In this document: one piece after another, positions 20,196 through 29,310 of the stretch | Layout: each line of letters starts with the position of its first letter | How positions within the stretch are numbered: the stretch's first letter is position 1 | NCBI GenBank assembly: GCA_030849075.1 | Contig: JASAOO010003369.1 | Location: forward strand, 1 to 48,206 | DNA: 48,206 nucleotides | Direction: 5' to 3' | DNA from: Zelonia costaricensis | Lineage: Eukaryota > Euglenozoa > Kinetoplastea > Trypanosomatida > Trypanosomatidae | Program-made: the position numbers and the translations under genes | Notes under the pieces: model-generated | Database searches by the model: none | Seen by the model: the letters and a program-made list of their open reading frames with translations, nothing else | Told to the model about the DNA's origin: nothing

Positions 20196-20267
20196 GCCCG
20201 CTGACCCCGACCATCGAGCGTGCGCCGCTGCAGGCCGACGGAAGCGTACGCGCGCACGGTGCACAAG

Positions 20268-21890
20268 ATGATGTCCGCAGGGCACGCGGCGCGGGGCCCG
20301 AGACGGCACGCGCTGCGCGGCACTCTGCGGGCTGCGACACTGTTGCTGCTCGTGGTGGCGACTTGCGTGGTGCTCCTGGTGTGGAGCTCCACGGTGCCGA
20401 CGCTGACCACGCCGACGCGCGATGTGCGCGAGTGGTCGGGTGGCGCGTCACGCGGCAGAGCTGCTGGCGCGACGACGGAGCCCCCCCAGACGGTGCTCCC
20501 TTCGCCGGCCCCCACTGCGACGGCGGTGCCGGACGAGCTGGACGCGTGGCGGCGGATGGTGCTGCCGGAGGACTGGATGGAGTGCATCCGGCGCAGCCTG
20601 CAGCTGGACGAGCGCGGGCGGCCGCTGCACGCGGTGGCGGAGATGGAGAACGCGATCCCGCTGCTGGTGACGCCGCTGACGGGCGACGTGAAGTTCTTCC
20701 AGTACTTTGCGTGCTCGGTGGACGTGCCGGTGCGGTACCACATGATTGTGCAGAACGAGCGCGACGCGGACACGAAGGCTGCGATCGACGAGCTGGAGCG
20801 GCGCTTCGGGGAGAGCGGGCGGCTGGTGGTGGTGCGGAACCGGTACAACCGCGGGTACTCGGGGAGCATGAACCAGGGGTTTGAGTGGGCGCTGCAGGAG
20901 CGGACGGCTGCGGAGGTGCCGTGGGTGTTTGCGTGCGGCGTGGACGTGATCTTCGAGTCGGGGCTGCTTGCGTCGCTGGTGCGCGTGGTGGCGGAGAACA
21001 CGCGCGGCGACGCGGCGATGCTGGCTGCGCTGCGCGAGGAGGTGGATATGGAGGAGCGGCTGGTGCGCGAGGGCAACTACTCGTACTACGAGCGGTGGGC
21101 GCCGCGCGGGCGGCCGCTGAAGGTGCTGCGGAGCGGGTTCCCCGGTGTGCCGCTGAACGTGCGGACGGCGCCGCTGATGCCGGACCGCATCCGGTCCTTG
21201 GTGGCGGACGAGAACCGCGAGGACGGAATCGTGAGTCCGGCCGAGCTGCGCACGCGGTTCTTCGGCAAATACACGGCGACGGTCACTCCTGTGCTGGACG
21301 CGCTGGGCACGATTGTCGTGACGCGGCTTGCGCTGTCGACGGTGGGCTTCTTCGATGAGAACTACTTCCCCGCTTACATGGATGACATCGACCTGCGCTG
21401 GCGACACTACGCGTACGGCTTCCACAACCTTGCTGCGGAGCGGAACCATCCTGTGCGTCGCTGGCACCACTTCAACGCCGCGAACATGCGCGGCAGTTTG
21501 CTGGCAGACCCTGCGTTCGGGCGGTACGGCACGGAGGACAACTCGAGCCGCCGCGCGTTCCTGGGCTATGTGTCGCGCACGCACGGGGTGTACGACCGGC
21601 TGAAGTACGGCCCGCGTGACCGGGGCGGCGTGTGGCGGCAGACGCCGGAGAAGGCGAAGTACGTGCACATGCACTTCAACGTGTCGAAGTTCCCGATCGA
21701 CACGTGGGTGCTGGACGAGACGGCACGCCAGTGCATGTTCCGACACACGTACAACTACACGACGCAGCGGTGGTCACGGCCGTCGGAGTGCTCGCACTCC
21801 GTGCGCACGCTGGAGGAGAGCGGCGTGCTGGGCACGGACCAGCTGGAGAGCTACCGCGCGATGGTAGAGCGCGGCGAGTATACGCACTGA
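20268..21890 (+). CDS. Type II membrane glycosyltransferase, GT2-like fold
   Basis: 540 residues from the first ATG at 20268 (a second ATG follows at once); the frame continues a little upstream only from a GTG. A basic N-terminus, one membrane segment (about residues 22-40) and a Pro/Thr-rich stem precede a luminal domain, the classic Golgi type II layout. The domain has GT2 hallmarks: a VQNERDADTK beginning, NRGYSGSMNQGFEWAL (from residue 194), CGVDVIFE and GFFDENYFPAYMDDIDLRWR (Asp372-Asp375), as in rhamnosyl- and galactofuranosyl-transferases. Potential N-glycosylation sites include NYS, NSS, NVS and NYT. A role in building surface glycoconjugates is likely; donor and acceptor cannot be told. 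G-ending codons are unusually dense in the first two thirds compared with neighbouring genes. Confidence 0.82.
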   Translation: MMSAGHAARGPRRHALRGTLRAATLLLLVVATCVVLLVWSSTVPTLTTPTRDVREWSGGASRGRAAGATTEPPQTVLPSPAPTATAVPDELDAWRRMVLPEDWMECIRRSLQLDERGRPLHAVAEMENAIPLLVTPLTGDVKFFQYFACSVDVPVRYHMIVQNERDADTKAAIDELERRFGESGRLVVVRNRYNRGYSGSMNQGFEWALQERTAAEVPWVFACGVDVIFESGLLASLVRVVAENTRGDAAMLAALREEVDMEERLVREGNYSYYERWAPRGRPLKVLRSGFPGVPLNVRTAPLMPDRIRSLVADENREDGIVSPAELRTRFFGKYTATVTPVLDALGTIVVTRLALSTVGFFDENYFPAYMDDIDLRWRHYAYGFHNLAAERNHPVRRWHHFNAANMRGSLLADPAFGRYGTEDNSSRRAFLGYVSRTHGVYDRLKYGPRDRGGVWRQTPEKAKYVHMHFNVSKFPIDTWVLDETARQCMFRHTYNYTTQRWSRPSECSHSVRTLEESGVLGTDQLESYRAMVERGEYTH

Positions 21891-21932
21891 TGAGCGTGAC
21901 TTGCCGCACTGCGTGTGCCGGTCTTGCGTGCA

Positions 21933-21939
<7 letters not shown>

Positions 21940-21972
<33 letters not shown>
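21940..21972 (+). repeat. (TG)n simple repeat, about 33 bases
   Basis: TG tract starting about 50 bases after the glycosyltransferase stop codon. Confidence 0.9.
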
Positions 21973-21981
<9 letters not shown>

Positions 21982-22616
21982 GGACGGGCACGTGAGGGTT
22001 GTGTGACGGTGCTCTCTCCCCGATGCTGTGCGTTGCTGCGACGAAGGGGGGCGCCTCTTGAGTGGAAACTGTGCTCTCCCCCCCAGCCGCCTTACCGCAT
22101 GTGCTCGGTGAGCTGTGCGGGTGCTGCGGCGCTTGCACATGTGCGGTTTGATGTGCGTGCCGGGCGTGTGCGTACCTTCGTGCTGTTCTTCGTTCGTCTT
22201 TTCGCTTCTGAGTCTTGTTTGTGCTCTATTGCGTAGCACCGGCGTCGCCCCCCCCCTCCCCGCCGTGCCCGTGCCTTTTCCTCCGCAGGGGATGCCGTGG
22301 TGGGGCCTTGGTTGATGTGATGCCGGTGTGTATGTGTGTCCTTATGCGCGTGTGCTTGTTGCTTGTCTCGAGAGGGTGCCGGATGTACACACCGTCGCGT
22401 CTCCCTCTCCCTTTCTCACTGTTTGCTTTCATCACTCGGAAGGAGTTCGAGTTCTGATCGGGTTTCCCGTTCTCGTCGTCTGCGCGTCAGAGGCGTGTGT
22501 GCATATCGCAAATCGTTAACTTCTCCGTTCCTCAGCTTCTGCAACGTGGAGGTTTTCCATGTTTGCTACTGGTTTTTATGGTCTGTCACGTCCACACCCA
22601 CAGACATCCACACACG

Positions 22617-22618
<2 letters not shown>

Positions 22619-22669
<51 letters not shown>
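22619..22669 (+). repeat. (CA)n simple repeat, about 51 bases
   Basis: The longest CA dinucleotide tract in the window. It could pair with the TG tract 650 bases upstream in RNA. Confidence 0.9.
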
Positions 22670-22672
<3 letters not shown>

Positions 22673-23339
22673 GAGTTGTAAAGGCAAAACACATGGGGCA
22701 GTGGGGTGGTCTCCGGAGGCGTGCGTGTCCCTCTCTGACCTTGTGTGTCTGTCAGTGTGCGTGTGCGCTCAGGTGTGCGGTTGTGTCATCGTGTATTTGT
22801 GGATGTGCATGAGCTGCCCCATTCGCGAGGGCTGTTCGGAGAGGTCACCTCCGTCTCGCAGTGTTTTCACGTTGTCGCTAGTGCAGGTGGATCTTTGACG
22901 TCCTACTTGAGGGCTTCTTTTTCTCTTTGCGCTGCTCTCGTGCGCTCTCCTTGCTCGCGTTCCATGTGCATCCTCCGCGGTTTGGACCTTCAGTAGGCAT
23001 CGCTCTGAACTCTTGCGGAAGCGGGCACTGCAGTGGCACGAAGCCGACCAACCAGGCGGCAATGCGCCGCTGCTGCTGATGCCGTCCCCCCATTCGTCCA
23101 CTGCGGAAGGCGTCCACACGACGGTGTTTCGTGTACGTGTAGTGTCCGCAAGCGAACGGTGAGCTGCGGCGTCGACTAATTTCTTCTTTAATCCTTTACG
23201 CGAGTGCTTCTTTTCCCTTTTTTTAGATTTCAGCAGTTTTCGTTGGCGGTCGCACGGCGTGGGTGGTTTCCGTATACGCCTCATCCACCTTGCCTTCTCT
23301 ACCACCTTGCGTGGAGCCTCCCTCGGGCCCCCACCGCTC

Positions 23340-23378
23340 CGCGTGCATGGCCGCTCCCAGGTAGCGGCCATGCACGCG
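23340..23378 (+). repeat. Perfect 16-bp GC-rich hairpin
   Basis: The arms 23340-23355 and 23363-23378 are exact reverse complements, with the 7-base loop CCCAGGT. A T-rich run (23215-23224) lies about 115 bases upstream, and an A-rich patch (from 23820) about 440 bases downstream. The stem is too long for chance in a short interval and is not made of simple repeat. Confidence 0.9.
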
Positions 23379-24765
23379 CCGGCAGCGCGGAGGACGTTCA
23401 CGGAGAGAGAGAGGAGTTTTGTGTGTAAGTCTGTCGTGTGAGTGGGAGGAATCGGGCAGGGTGTGATGGCGAGTCCCGCCTCCAATCAAACGCGTGTGCA
23501 CGCTCCTACGCACCGGCACGATCACCACCAGCACCCTGAACCTAGTAGCGGATTCGAAGACAAATGGATCAGAGTAAACAGCAGTGGCGGTGCCGTGGAG
23601 CGAATACGGTCGGCTGCCAGTGTGTGTGCGTGTGTGTGTGTGTGTGTGTGTATGCCACTTCAATTAAGTGCCACCCGTAAAACAGCATCGCGTGTCGTCA
23701 AGCAACGCGCTTCACGTTGGTGAGGCGGCGCTTTGGTGAAGGTGTGTGTGTATGTGTTTGGTGAAGGTGTGTGTGTGTGTGTGCGCGCTACTCGCGTCTT
23801 CTCAATACTTCTTTGAAGCAAGAAAAAAAAAAGGTGTATTGATTACGTACAAAAGAAACAATGAAATCACAAAAAAAAAACGAACTACGTCGTCAAGGAG
23901 GCCGCAACCTGCGCTCGTACCGGCAATCACTCGGTGGTCTCGTGTTCTCATAGTGATGCGTACAACCTCGCATCAACGATGCGTGCTGCTGCGCTATGTG
24001 TGTTTGGGTTTGTGTGTGTGTGTGTGTCTGTGTGTGTGCTCGCTGCCGTCGCGGCAAGACGCCATCGGCCTCTGTCGCTGAAGCTGCCCGCACTCTCTCT
24101 CTCTCTCCGGCTCCGTGGACATGCACGCGCTATGCGTGGTCGACCTCTGCATGACACCCCAACCGGCTGCCACTCCCCTCCCCCCGGGCCCATCCACCTG
24201 CGACGTCGCCTTTCGCAGACAGTTCCAGCCATAGCACACGAACACAACTGCCATCACTTCCAACTACCCACCCACATACACACACAGACACACACACACT
24301 CGCGTGCGCATCGCTCACTCCCCTATTCGAACTCTCTCTTTCTCGCTATCTCCATCGCCCTTCCCTCTTTCGCGCTTTCCCGTGCATTCCTCTGCAGTTG
24401 GATCGGTGTGACACAGTCGGCCTCATACCTCCTCGCCGCTGCGCGCGCATCCCCCCCCTTCCGCCCGCCCCTTCCCTCTGCCCCACAAAGCACTCCACCA
24501 CATCAACGAACCCCACGGCTCGTGCAGAGAGAGAAAGACGAGGACCAGCACACGTCATACCCTATTCTCAATCTCCCCCCCCACTTGTTGCCCACTATAC
24601 CCATCGGCAGCCCCCCAACAGCTCCCCCCACCGCCTTCACCTCTACACCTGCCAACCTACCCAAGGCCTCCCCCCCCCTCTCACCCCCCGTGCACTCTCC
24701 GGCTCCATCACACACACACACACACACACACACACGCGCGGTGTGATCCTTTCTCGCACACGTCA

Positions 24766-24774
24766 AGTTTCCAG
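24766..24774 (+). promoter_or_regulatory. Candidate spliced-leader acceptors for DUF962 copy 2
   Basis: Two AGs (24766-24767 and 24773-24774) lie a few bases before the ATG, after a C-rich tract, a CA tract and CTTTCTC. Either gives a very short leader. Confidence 0.4.
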
Positions 24775-24778
24775 CATC

Positions 24779-25105
24779 ATGGTCTCCTTCTCGACGCAGC
24801 TTCAGGTGGGCTTCTCCAACTTCCAGGAGTACCGCCTGTACTACCAGGCCACGCACCGCGGCGTGTGGACGCGCCGCGCCCACGTCTTCGGCACGGCGGT
24901 GGCCGCCGTGGGCGCCCTGATCGCCGCGCTGCGACTGGACTTCCGCCTGATGGCGTCCGCCATCATGGCGGGGTACTTGATCAGCTGGGGTGGCGACATC
25001 ACGGCGGAGGGGAAGCAGCCGGCGAGCTTCCAGCACCCGCTCTGGGCCTTGCGTGCAAACCTTGACATGGTCCAGGACGTGATGCGCGGTAAGGAGCGCG
25101 TGTAG
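24779..25105 (+). CDS. DUF962 / Mpo1-like small membrane protein, copy 2
   Basis: 108 residues from the ATG at 24779; the open frame upstream (from 24398) is Pro/Thr-His-rich leader. It has the same architecture as copy 1: EYRLYYQATHR, HVFGTA (His35), two hydrophobic segments, WGGDITAEGKQPASF and HPLWALRANLDM. His26, His35, Asp73, Glu77 and His86 are shared by both copies, and both carry Gly-Asp where the family normally has Gly-His. The C-terminus ends in a basic GKERV tail. An old tandem duplication with a glycosyltransferase between the copies is the simplest reading. Probably ER or another endomembrane; activity unknown. Confidence 0.85.
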   Translation: MVSFSTQLQVGFSNFQEYRLYYQATHRGVWTRRAHVFGTAVAAVGALIAALRLDFRLMASAIMAGYLISWGGDITAEGKQPASFQHPLWALRANLDMVQDVMRGKERV

Positions 25106-26721
25106 GCGGGCGCCGTCCACGTCGCCGCAGATGTGGGGGGGAGTGGAGGTTGGAGGAGGGGCGGTGACGGAGGGGAGGAGGGGGTGGGGAATGGCGCGGC
25201 TGCAGCTCAGCTGCTAGCGCACCAACGCATGCACGGCAACGCACGCACGCGCAGCGCTGCGAGATCCACGGCACCGTCCACCCAACCCTCCCTCTGAGCG
25301 CGTGTGTGTATGTGTGTGCCTCCCTCTCCATCTCGCATTTCTTGCCGCTGGCCGTGCACCGGTGAAGACGGCAGCCGTCGCACGACGCCATAGCGCCAAT
25401 CGCGTTTGCCCTTGGCGGGGGCGCGAGAAGAGGAAGGTGCGTGCGAGCCCTCCCTGTTCCCCCCCTCCCCCCCATCTGTACGGTCCTCCGCCCCACCCCT
25501 CCGCCTTCTCTCCTCTTCTTCTCTTTGGTAGCCGCCCGTCCCACTGCGCGTGTGCATCGCTCTCGTCCGCCGCCGTCTTCTTCTTTTTTTTTTTTCTTCT
25601 TCGTTTTGGGCGCCTCTTCCGCGTCCGTGAATGGTGCCTATCGCCTCGCCTACGCACACGTGCACGGCAGGAGACCCCGCGCGCGATGACACACACACAC
25701 ACACACACACACAAACGCGCACACTTACGTGCGTCAAGGCGCAGACCCGCGCACGTCGACGGTGTCTCTGTCTCCTGCCGCGTAACCTCCGTCTTCCAGC
25801 GGGTTGATGTGCCCCCCCCTCTCTCCTCCCCTTCTTTCTCTTGCCGGTCATCTTTCCGTGTGCCTGTTTACGTGTGCGTGTGTGCGTACGCGGGTGCCCT
25901 CCGTCATCGGGAAGAGAACAAGCACGAAACCAAAAGTGGCGGCACGCGACGCGCACCTGCAGGCGGCAGGGGGACTGAGGAGGTCTGCGCGGCCTCGACA
26001 GGCACGCGCGTGTGCGGTGCTGGCGACCTTCCCTTCCGTTTCCGTTCCCTCCCTCTTCTCTCGCGGCGTGGCGCACGCTCCGTCGGATGCGTGGGGGCAC
26101 TCCGTGCTCTCCTCGCCGCGGTGCCGGCTGTCTGCCTCTCGCTCTCTCTCGCTAGATGTGCGCGCGGCGTTGCACCCCACACCGCCCCCTTTCTACTGCG
26201 GCGACGTGCCTCCGGTAGTGCCACGTCAGGTCTGCGCTCCTTAGGTGTGACCCCATCGTCCAGCTCCCTCAGCTCCTCGCCATCTCCTCTTCCGGGAACC
26301 CCCCCTCCCCACCCCACCCCGCACCCCCCATACACACACACACACACGCAGGACTTCGTCATAGATACGCTGACGTGCCACATACACGCCCTCCGCATAG
26401 AAGTGAGAATAATAAAGAGGACATCCACCGCCCCGTGTCGTCGCAACATCCGTCTGCGCTTCCCCTCCGTTTTCAGGCGAAGCGCGTTCACAGAGGAATC
26501 GCGTCGCTGGGGCACCGTTTCTGCACACTACAGTAGTGTAGGGCGGCGCTCTCCTCTATACTCGGCTCCCCCACGCTCCCTCTGGACACGCACCTACACG
26601 CACAGACACCCATTGGTCCCTCCTCTCACGGCCTGTGCGACGTTGCAGGTGCATCCAGTGGGTGTAGAGGACACCGCGTGACGAGACGTTGCACTCCCCC
26701 ACCCCGCGTAGACGTTCGTCC
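25106..26721 (+). other. Intergenic region between DUF962 copy 2 and RNase H2B
   Basis: About 1.6 kb: a G-rich patch (25134-25192) after the stop, a short TG tract (about 25301-25318), a T run (about 25580-25596), CA tracts (25689-25712 and 26331-26348) and pyrimidine-rich DNA up to the predicted acceptor. One forward frame stays open for 459 codons (25302-26681), but its translation is Cys/Val, Ser/Pro and Thr-His low complexity and is rejected. Confidence 0.55.
26647..26648 (+). promoter_or_regulatory. Candidate spliced-leader acceptor for RNase H2B
   Basis: AG following pyrimidine-rich DNA (26540-26646). No ATG is present before 26722. Confidence 0.45.
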
Positions 26722-28626
26722 ATGGACAACCTCAGCGGGCCTGCGCAGGAGGGGCGTGCGGGGGAGGGTGCCCACGGCGATGCGGTGCTGCCCACAGCCG
26801 GACCCCACGCAGCTCGGGGGCACCCGAGCTTCACCGCCCCACGCACCCCGCACACGTACGACGACGGCGCTGAGGTTAGCGACAGCAGCGACGGGGACGA
26901 GTACGACGACGACACGAGCAACGTGAGCGGCATGCGCAGCCTTGTCTCGCGGGCTCTCTCCCCCTCGCGGGGTCGTGGGGTGGGGGGCACCGCGGATGGA
27001 CCGGCCCCTATCCGCTACGATCCGCACGACCACACCACCTCGGATGCTGCGCCTGATGTGGCGGGGTCACTCATCAGCGCGCCGCGCGGGCCGCCTCACC
27101 AGCTGCGGCGTCGTGTGTGGGTTTTGCCGCGCGATGTGCTTCCGCCGTCCGCCACCCAAGCGGATGCCGCAGGTGCTCGGCAGAACGTCGATGCGTGCGG
27201 CGGTGGCGCCAGTGCGTCCGCGCGCAGCTCCACGCAGAGCGCCGGGGCCGCGCCGAGCGAGGCGTGCAACGTACTGAGCGCAGCGCACAGCTTTGCAGGC
27301 CAGTCAGACCCAACGCGCGAAGCCTCCAGGGGCTTGCTGAACGCTTGTGCGGTGCGCCTCCCGCATCCCCGCCATGGGCAGCCGTTCCTGTGCCTCGCCA
27401 TCCACCGAGTCGCACCCACTGCTACTACTGCTGCTGCTCCTCCTCCTGTGGCCGCAGGCCGGCGCGACGCAACCGATGCTGCGCATTGTGTGTTCGAGGT
27501 GCAGGCGCAGGCGGCGCCTGGTGGATTCGCGCAGAGCTGGTTCGTATCCCAGCGCGTCGTGCCGAGCAACGACGGCGACCTGCTTGTCGCGACGCCGCTG
27601 GATGTTTCCTTTTTCGCTCTGCAAGAGCTCCTCGGTGACACAGCGCGGGCGGCTCGGCTGGCTCGCAAGTTCATGTCAGCCGATGACCTCTTCCACGCCT
27701 CGCTGGACGGCATGGCGGGACCGGCGGTGGCGGCGTTGGAGGCCGACGCGCCATCAGCGAAGGAGTCGAGCGCGTTCGTCTCCGTCTTCGGGGCGATCGG
27801 CGGCGATGGCGGAGACGTTGGGGAGGGGAGCGACGACCGTGACGACGACTCGAACCCCTTCTCGCACCCTGGCGCATCAGCAGGCGACTTTCCGGCACGC
27901 TCGTGGGCGGCCCACGGACGGGCTGCGCACGAGTTGGCGTCGAGCGAGACGCGGCCGAGCTACGGTGTGTCGGGGAGGGAGGTGTGCACACCCTATGGCA
28001 GCTCTACGCACAACGCAAAGCCCATCACATGCGCGCAGTGGCCGGGCTGGGCACGCGCCGCCGCGGCGCTTCCCTGCACGCTGCACACCTGCTACGCCGC
28101 GCTGCGCACCGAGCGCGTGCTGCGCCGCATGTGCGACACTCGCGTGGTGGGCGACGGTGAGGACCGTGCCGTGTACTACTGTCCATCGGAGGTGGTTGCG
28201 GTGGCGTGGCTGCGACGCAAGGTGGAGGCTGTCCGAGCCTCAGCCGTGCTGCGCCGTCTGCTGCAGCTCCCAGAGGCGGACGAATCGGCGTCTGCTGCTG
28301 CTGCTGCTGCGGAGGTGCCCATGGCCATGGCGTTCGGCGTCGTGGCCGAGTACGTGCCTACCCGCCTGCACGCAGCGCTGGCAGTGGCGTGCGGGCTGTC
28401 GGACCCTGCGGCGGGTGCCACGGCGGCGATGACCGCAGGCCCGTCGCCGTCATCGGGGTCCGGCGAGGCACCGTCGACGCGTGACGCCCCTCCGCCTCTC
28501 ACGCCTGCTGCTGCTGCTGCTGCACCGAAGAGTGCGAGTGTGAAGCGGTTGGAGAAGGCAGGGCGGCCGAAGGGCACGCCGACGTTGCTCGACATGTTCG
28601 CCAAGAAGAAGCCCAAGGCGGAGTAG
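26722..28626 (+). CDS. Ribonuclease H2 subunit B (non-catalytic)
   Basis: 634 residues from the ATG at 26722 (the frame also runs back to a TTG at 26689). The N-terminal third is disordered, with an acidic Asp/Ser stretch. The RNase H2B signature follows: a conserved block around FLCLAIHRV, then VFEVQAQ, SWFVSQRVV, GDLLVATPLDVSFFALQELL (about residues 272-302) and ADDLFH. The C-terminal helical part shows TERVLRRMCDTR, YYCPSEVVAVAWLRRKVEAV and EYVPTRLHAALAVACGL. The end (about 619-630, TPTLLDMFAKKK) resembles a PCNA-interacting PIP box. Subunit B scaffolds the trimer that removes ribonucleotides and RNA primers from DNA; nuclear. It is about twice the usual length because of low-complexity insertions. 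Confidence 0.85.
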   Translation: MDNLSGPAQEGRAGEGAHGDAVLPTAGPHAARGHPSFTAPRTPHTYDDGAEVSDSSDGDEYDDDTSNVSGMRSLVSRALSPSRGRGVGGTADGPAPIRYDPHDHTTSDAAPDVAGSLISAPRGPPHQLRRRVWVLPRDVLPPSATQADAAGARQNVDACGGGASASARSSTQSAGAAPSEACNVLSAAHSFAGQSDPTREASRGLLNACAVRLPHPRHGQPFLCLAIHRVAPTATTAAAPPPVAAGRRDATDAAHCVFEVQAQAAPGGFAQSWFVSQRVVPSNDGDLLVATPLDVSFFALQELLGDTARAARLARKFMSADDLFHASLDGMAGPAVAALEADAPSAKESSAFVSVFGAIGGDGGDVGEGSDDRDDDSNPFSHPGASAGDFPARSWAAHGRAAHELASSETRPSYGVSGREVCTPYGSSTHNAKPITCAQWPGWARAAAALPCTLHTCYAALRTERVLRRMCDTRVVGDGEDRAVYYCPSEVVAVAWLRRKVEAVRASAVLRRLLQLPEADESASAAAAAAEVPMAMAFGVVAEYVPTRLHAALAVACGLSDPAAGATAAMTAGPSPSSGSGEAPSTRDAPPPLTPAAAAAAPKSASVKRLEKAGRPKGTPTLLDMFAKKKPKAE

Positions 28627-29309
28627 CATCTGGAATGAAGGAAGGGAGGGTGGAAGGGTGTGGGGGAGGGGCCGAGGTGGGGGTGTGGGGGGGGGGGAGC
28701 GGGACGGGGATAGCGGATGTCCTGAAGTGCATCTCGGTGCGTATGTGAGCGTGTGCATGTCTGTCCCTCTCTGTGTGTGTGTGCGTGATGGTGGTGCAAT
28801 GCTGAGGTTGGGGCCTCCCCCCTCTCCTTCCTCTTTCCTTTCCTCCCTCGTGTTGACTCGTCACGGGCGGATGGACTTGAACGGTGCGCGTGCTGACGTC
28901 GACTCCGCGCTTGTCGTCGACGAGGCGCGTGCGAGGGACCGTCGCTCCCCTGTTGTCCCTCGTCGCACCCTCTTCCCTTTTTCTTCTGCACGCTCGTGTC
29001 TCCAGTCATAGAGATGGCTGCCGTGGCCTCCAGTGCCGCACAAGTTTGAATGGCCCACGTGGCAACATACACGCATGAACACAGAGTCACATGTCCGCCG
29101 CTGCACGATCGCTGCTTCTTCTGCACCCTTCATGGATGTGTATGCATGAAGGCCGACGCTCTCCACTTTCGATCCTGTCCTTCGTTGACGGCGACACGAC
29201 GCGAAGGGCGGCGCACGCATCGTCTCCGCCCCCTTCCCCCCGTTTGGGCTTCACCCTTTCGTGTGCTCGCCTCCCACCTTCCCCTCCGTGTCCCACGATC
29301 ACTTGCATT

Positions 29310-29310
<1 letters not shown>

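Larger units (their letters stand above)
18421..20267 (+). other. Intergenic region between DUF962 copy 1 and the glycosyltransferase
   Basis: About 1.85 kb. A TG tract (18465-18487), a 16-base G run (18648-18663), C/T-rich DNA, a TG tract (about 19355-19375) and an imperfect CACACCC-rich stretch (about 20075-20175) are present. From roughly 19358 to 20200 all three forward frames are open, and from about 19430 to 19764 the reverse frames are too. This comes from stop-poor composition; the translations are Pro/Arg/His/Thr-rich and do not look like proteins. Confidence 0.5.
21891..24778 (+). other. Long intergenic region between the glycosyltransferase and DUF962 copy 2
   Basis: About 2.9 kb, the longest gap in the window. 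It holds TG tracts (21940-21972, about 23625-23651, 23740-23780 and 24006-24038), a CA tract of about 51 bases (22619-22669), a perfect 16-bp hairpin (23340-23378), an A-rich island (about 23820-23885, including two runs of about 10 A), CA-type stretches (about 24275-24300 and 24711-24735) and C-rich leader DNA. The stretch 22800-23600 is less repetitive than other intergenic DNA here but has no credible gene on either strand. Confidence 0.5.

Noticed and set aside
18603..20204. 533-codon forward open frame upstream of the glycosyltransferase
   Set aside because: All frames are open here from composition alone; the Pro/Ser/Arg-rich translation does not look like a protein.
20220..20267. Upstream extension of the glycosyltransferase from a GTG codon
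   Set aside because: The ATG at 20268 gives a standard type II signal-anchor N-terminus; GTG starts are not expected here.
20448..21746. 432-codon open frame on the - strand
   Set aside because: Antisense of the glycosyltransferase; His/Arg/Val-rich with no family resemblance.
26525..26539. Short palindrome (ACACTAC, A, GTAGTGT)
   Set aside because: A one-base loop leaves a stem of only about 5-6 bp; too short to be meaningful on its own.
25302..26681. 459-codon forward open frame between DUF962 copy 2 and RNase H2B
   Set aside because: The translation is Cys/Val, Pro/Ser and Thr-His low complexity from TG, CT and CA tracts; no usable start and no domain.
26689..26721. Upstream extension of RNase H2B from a TTG codon
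   Set aside because: Kinetoplastid genes start with ATG; the first ATG in frame is 26722.
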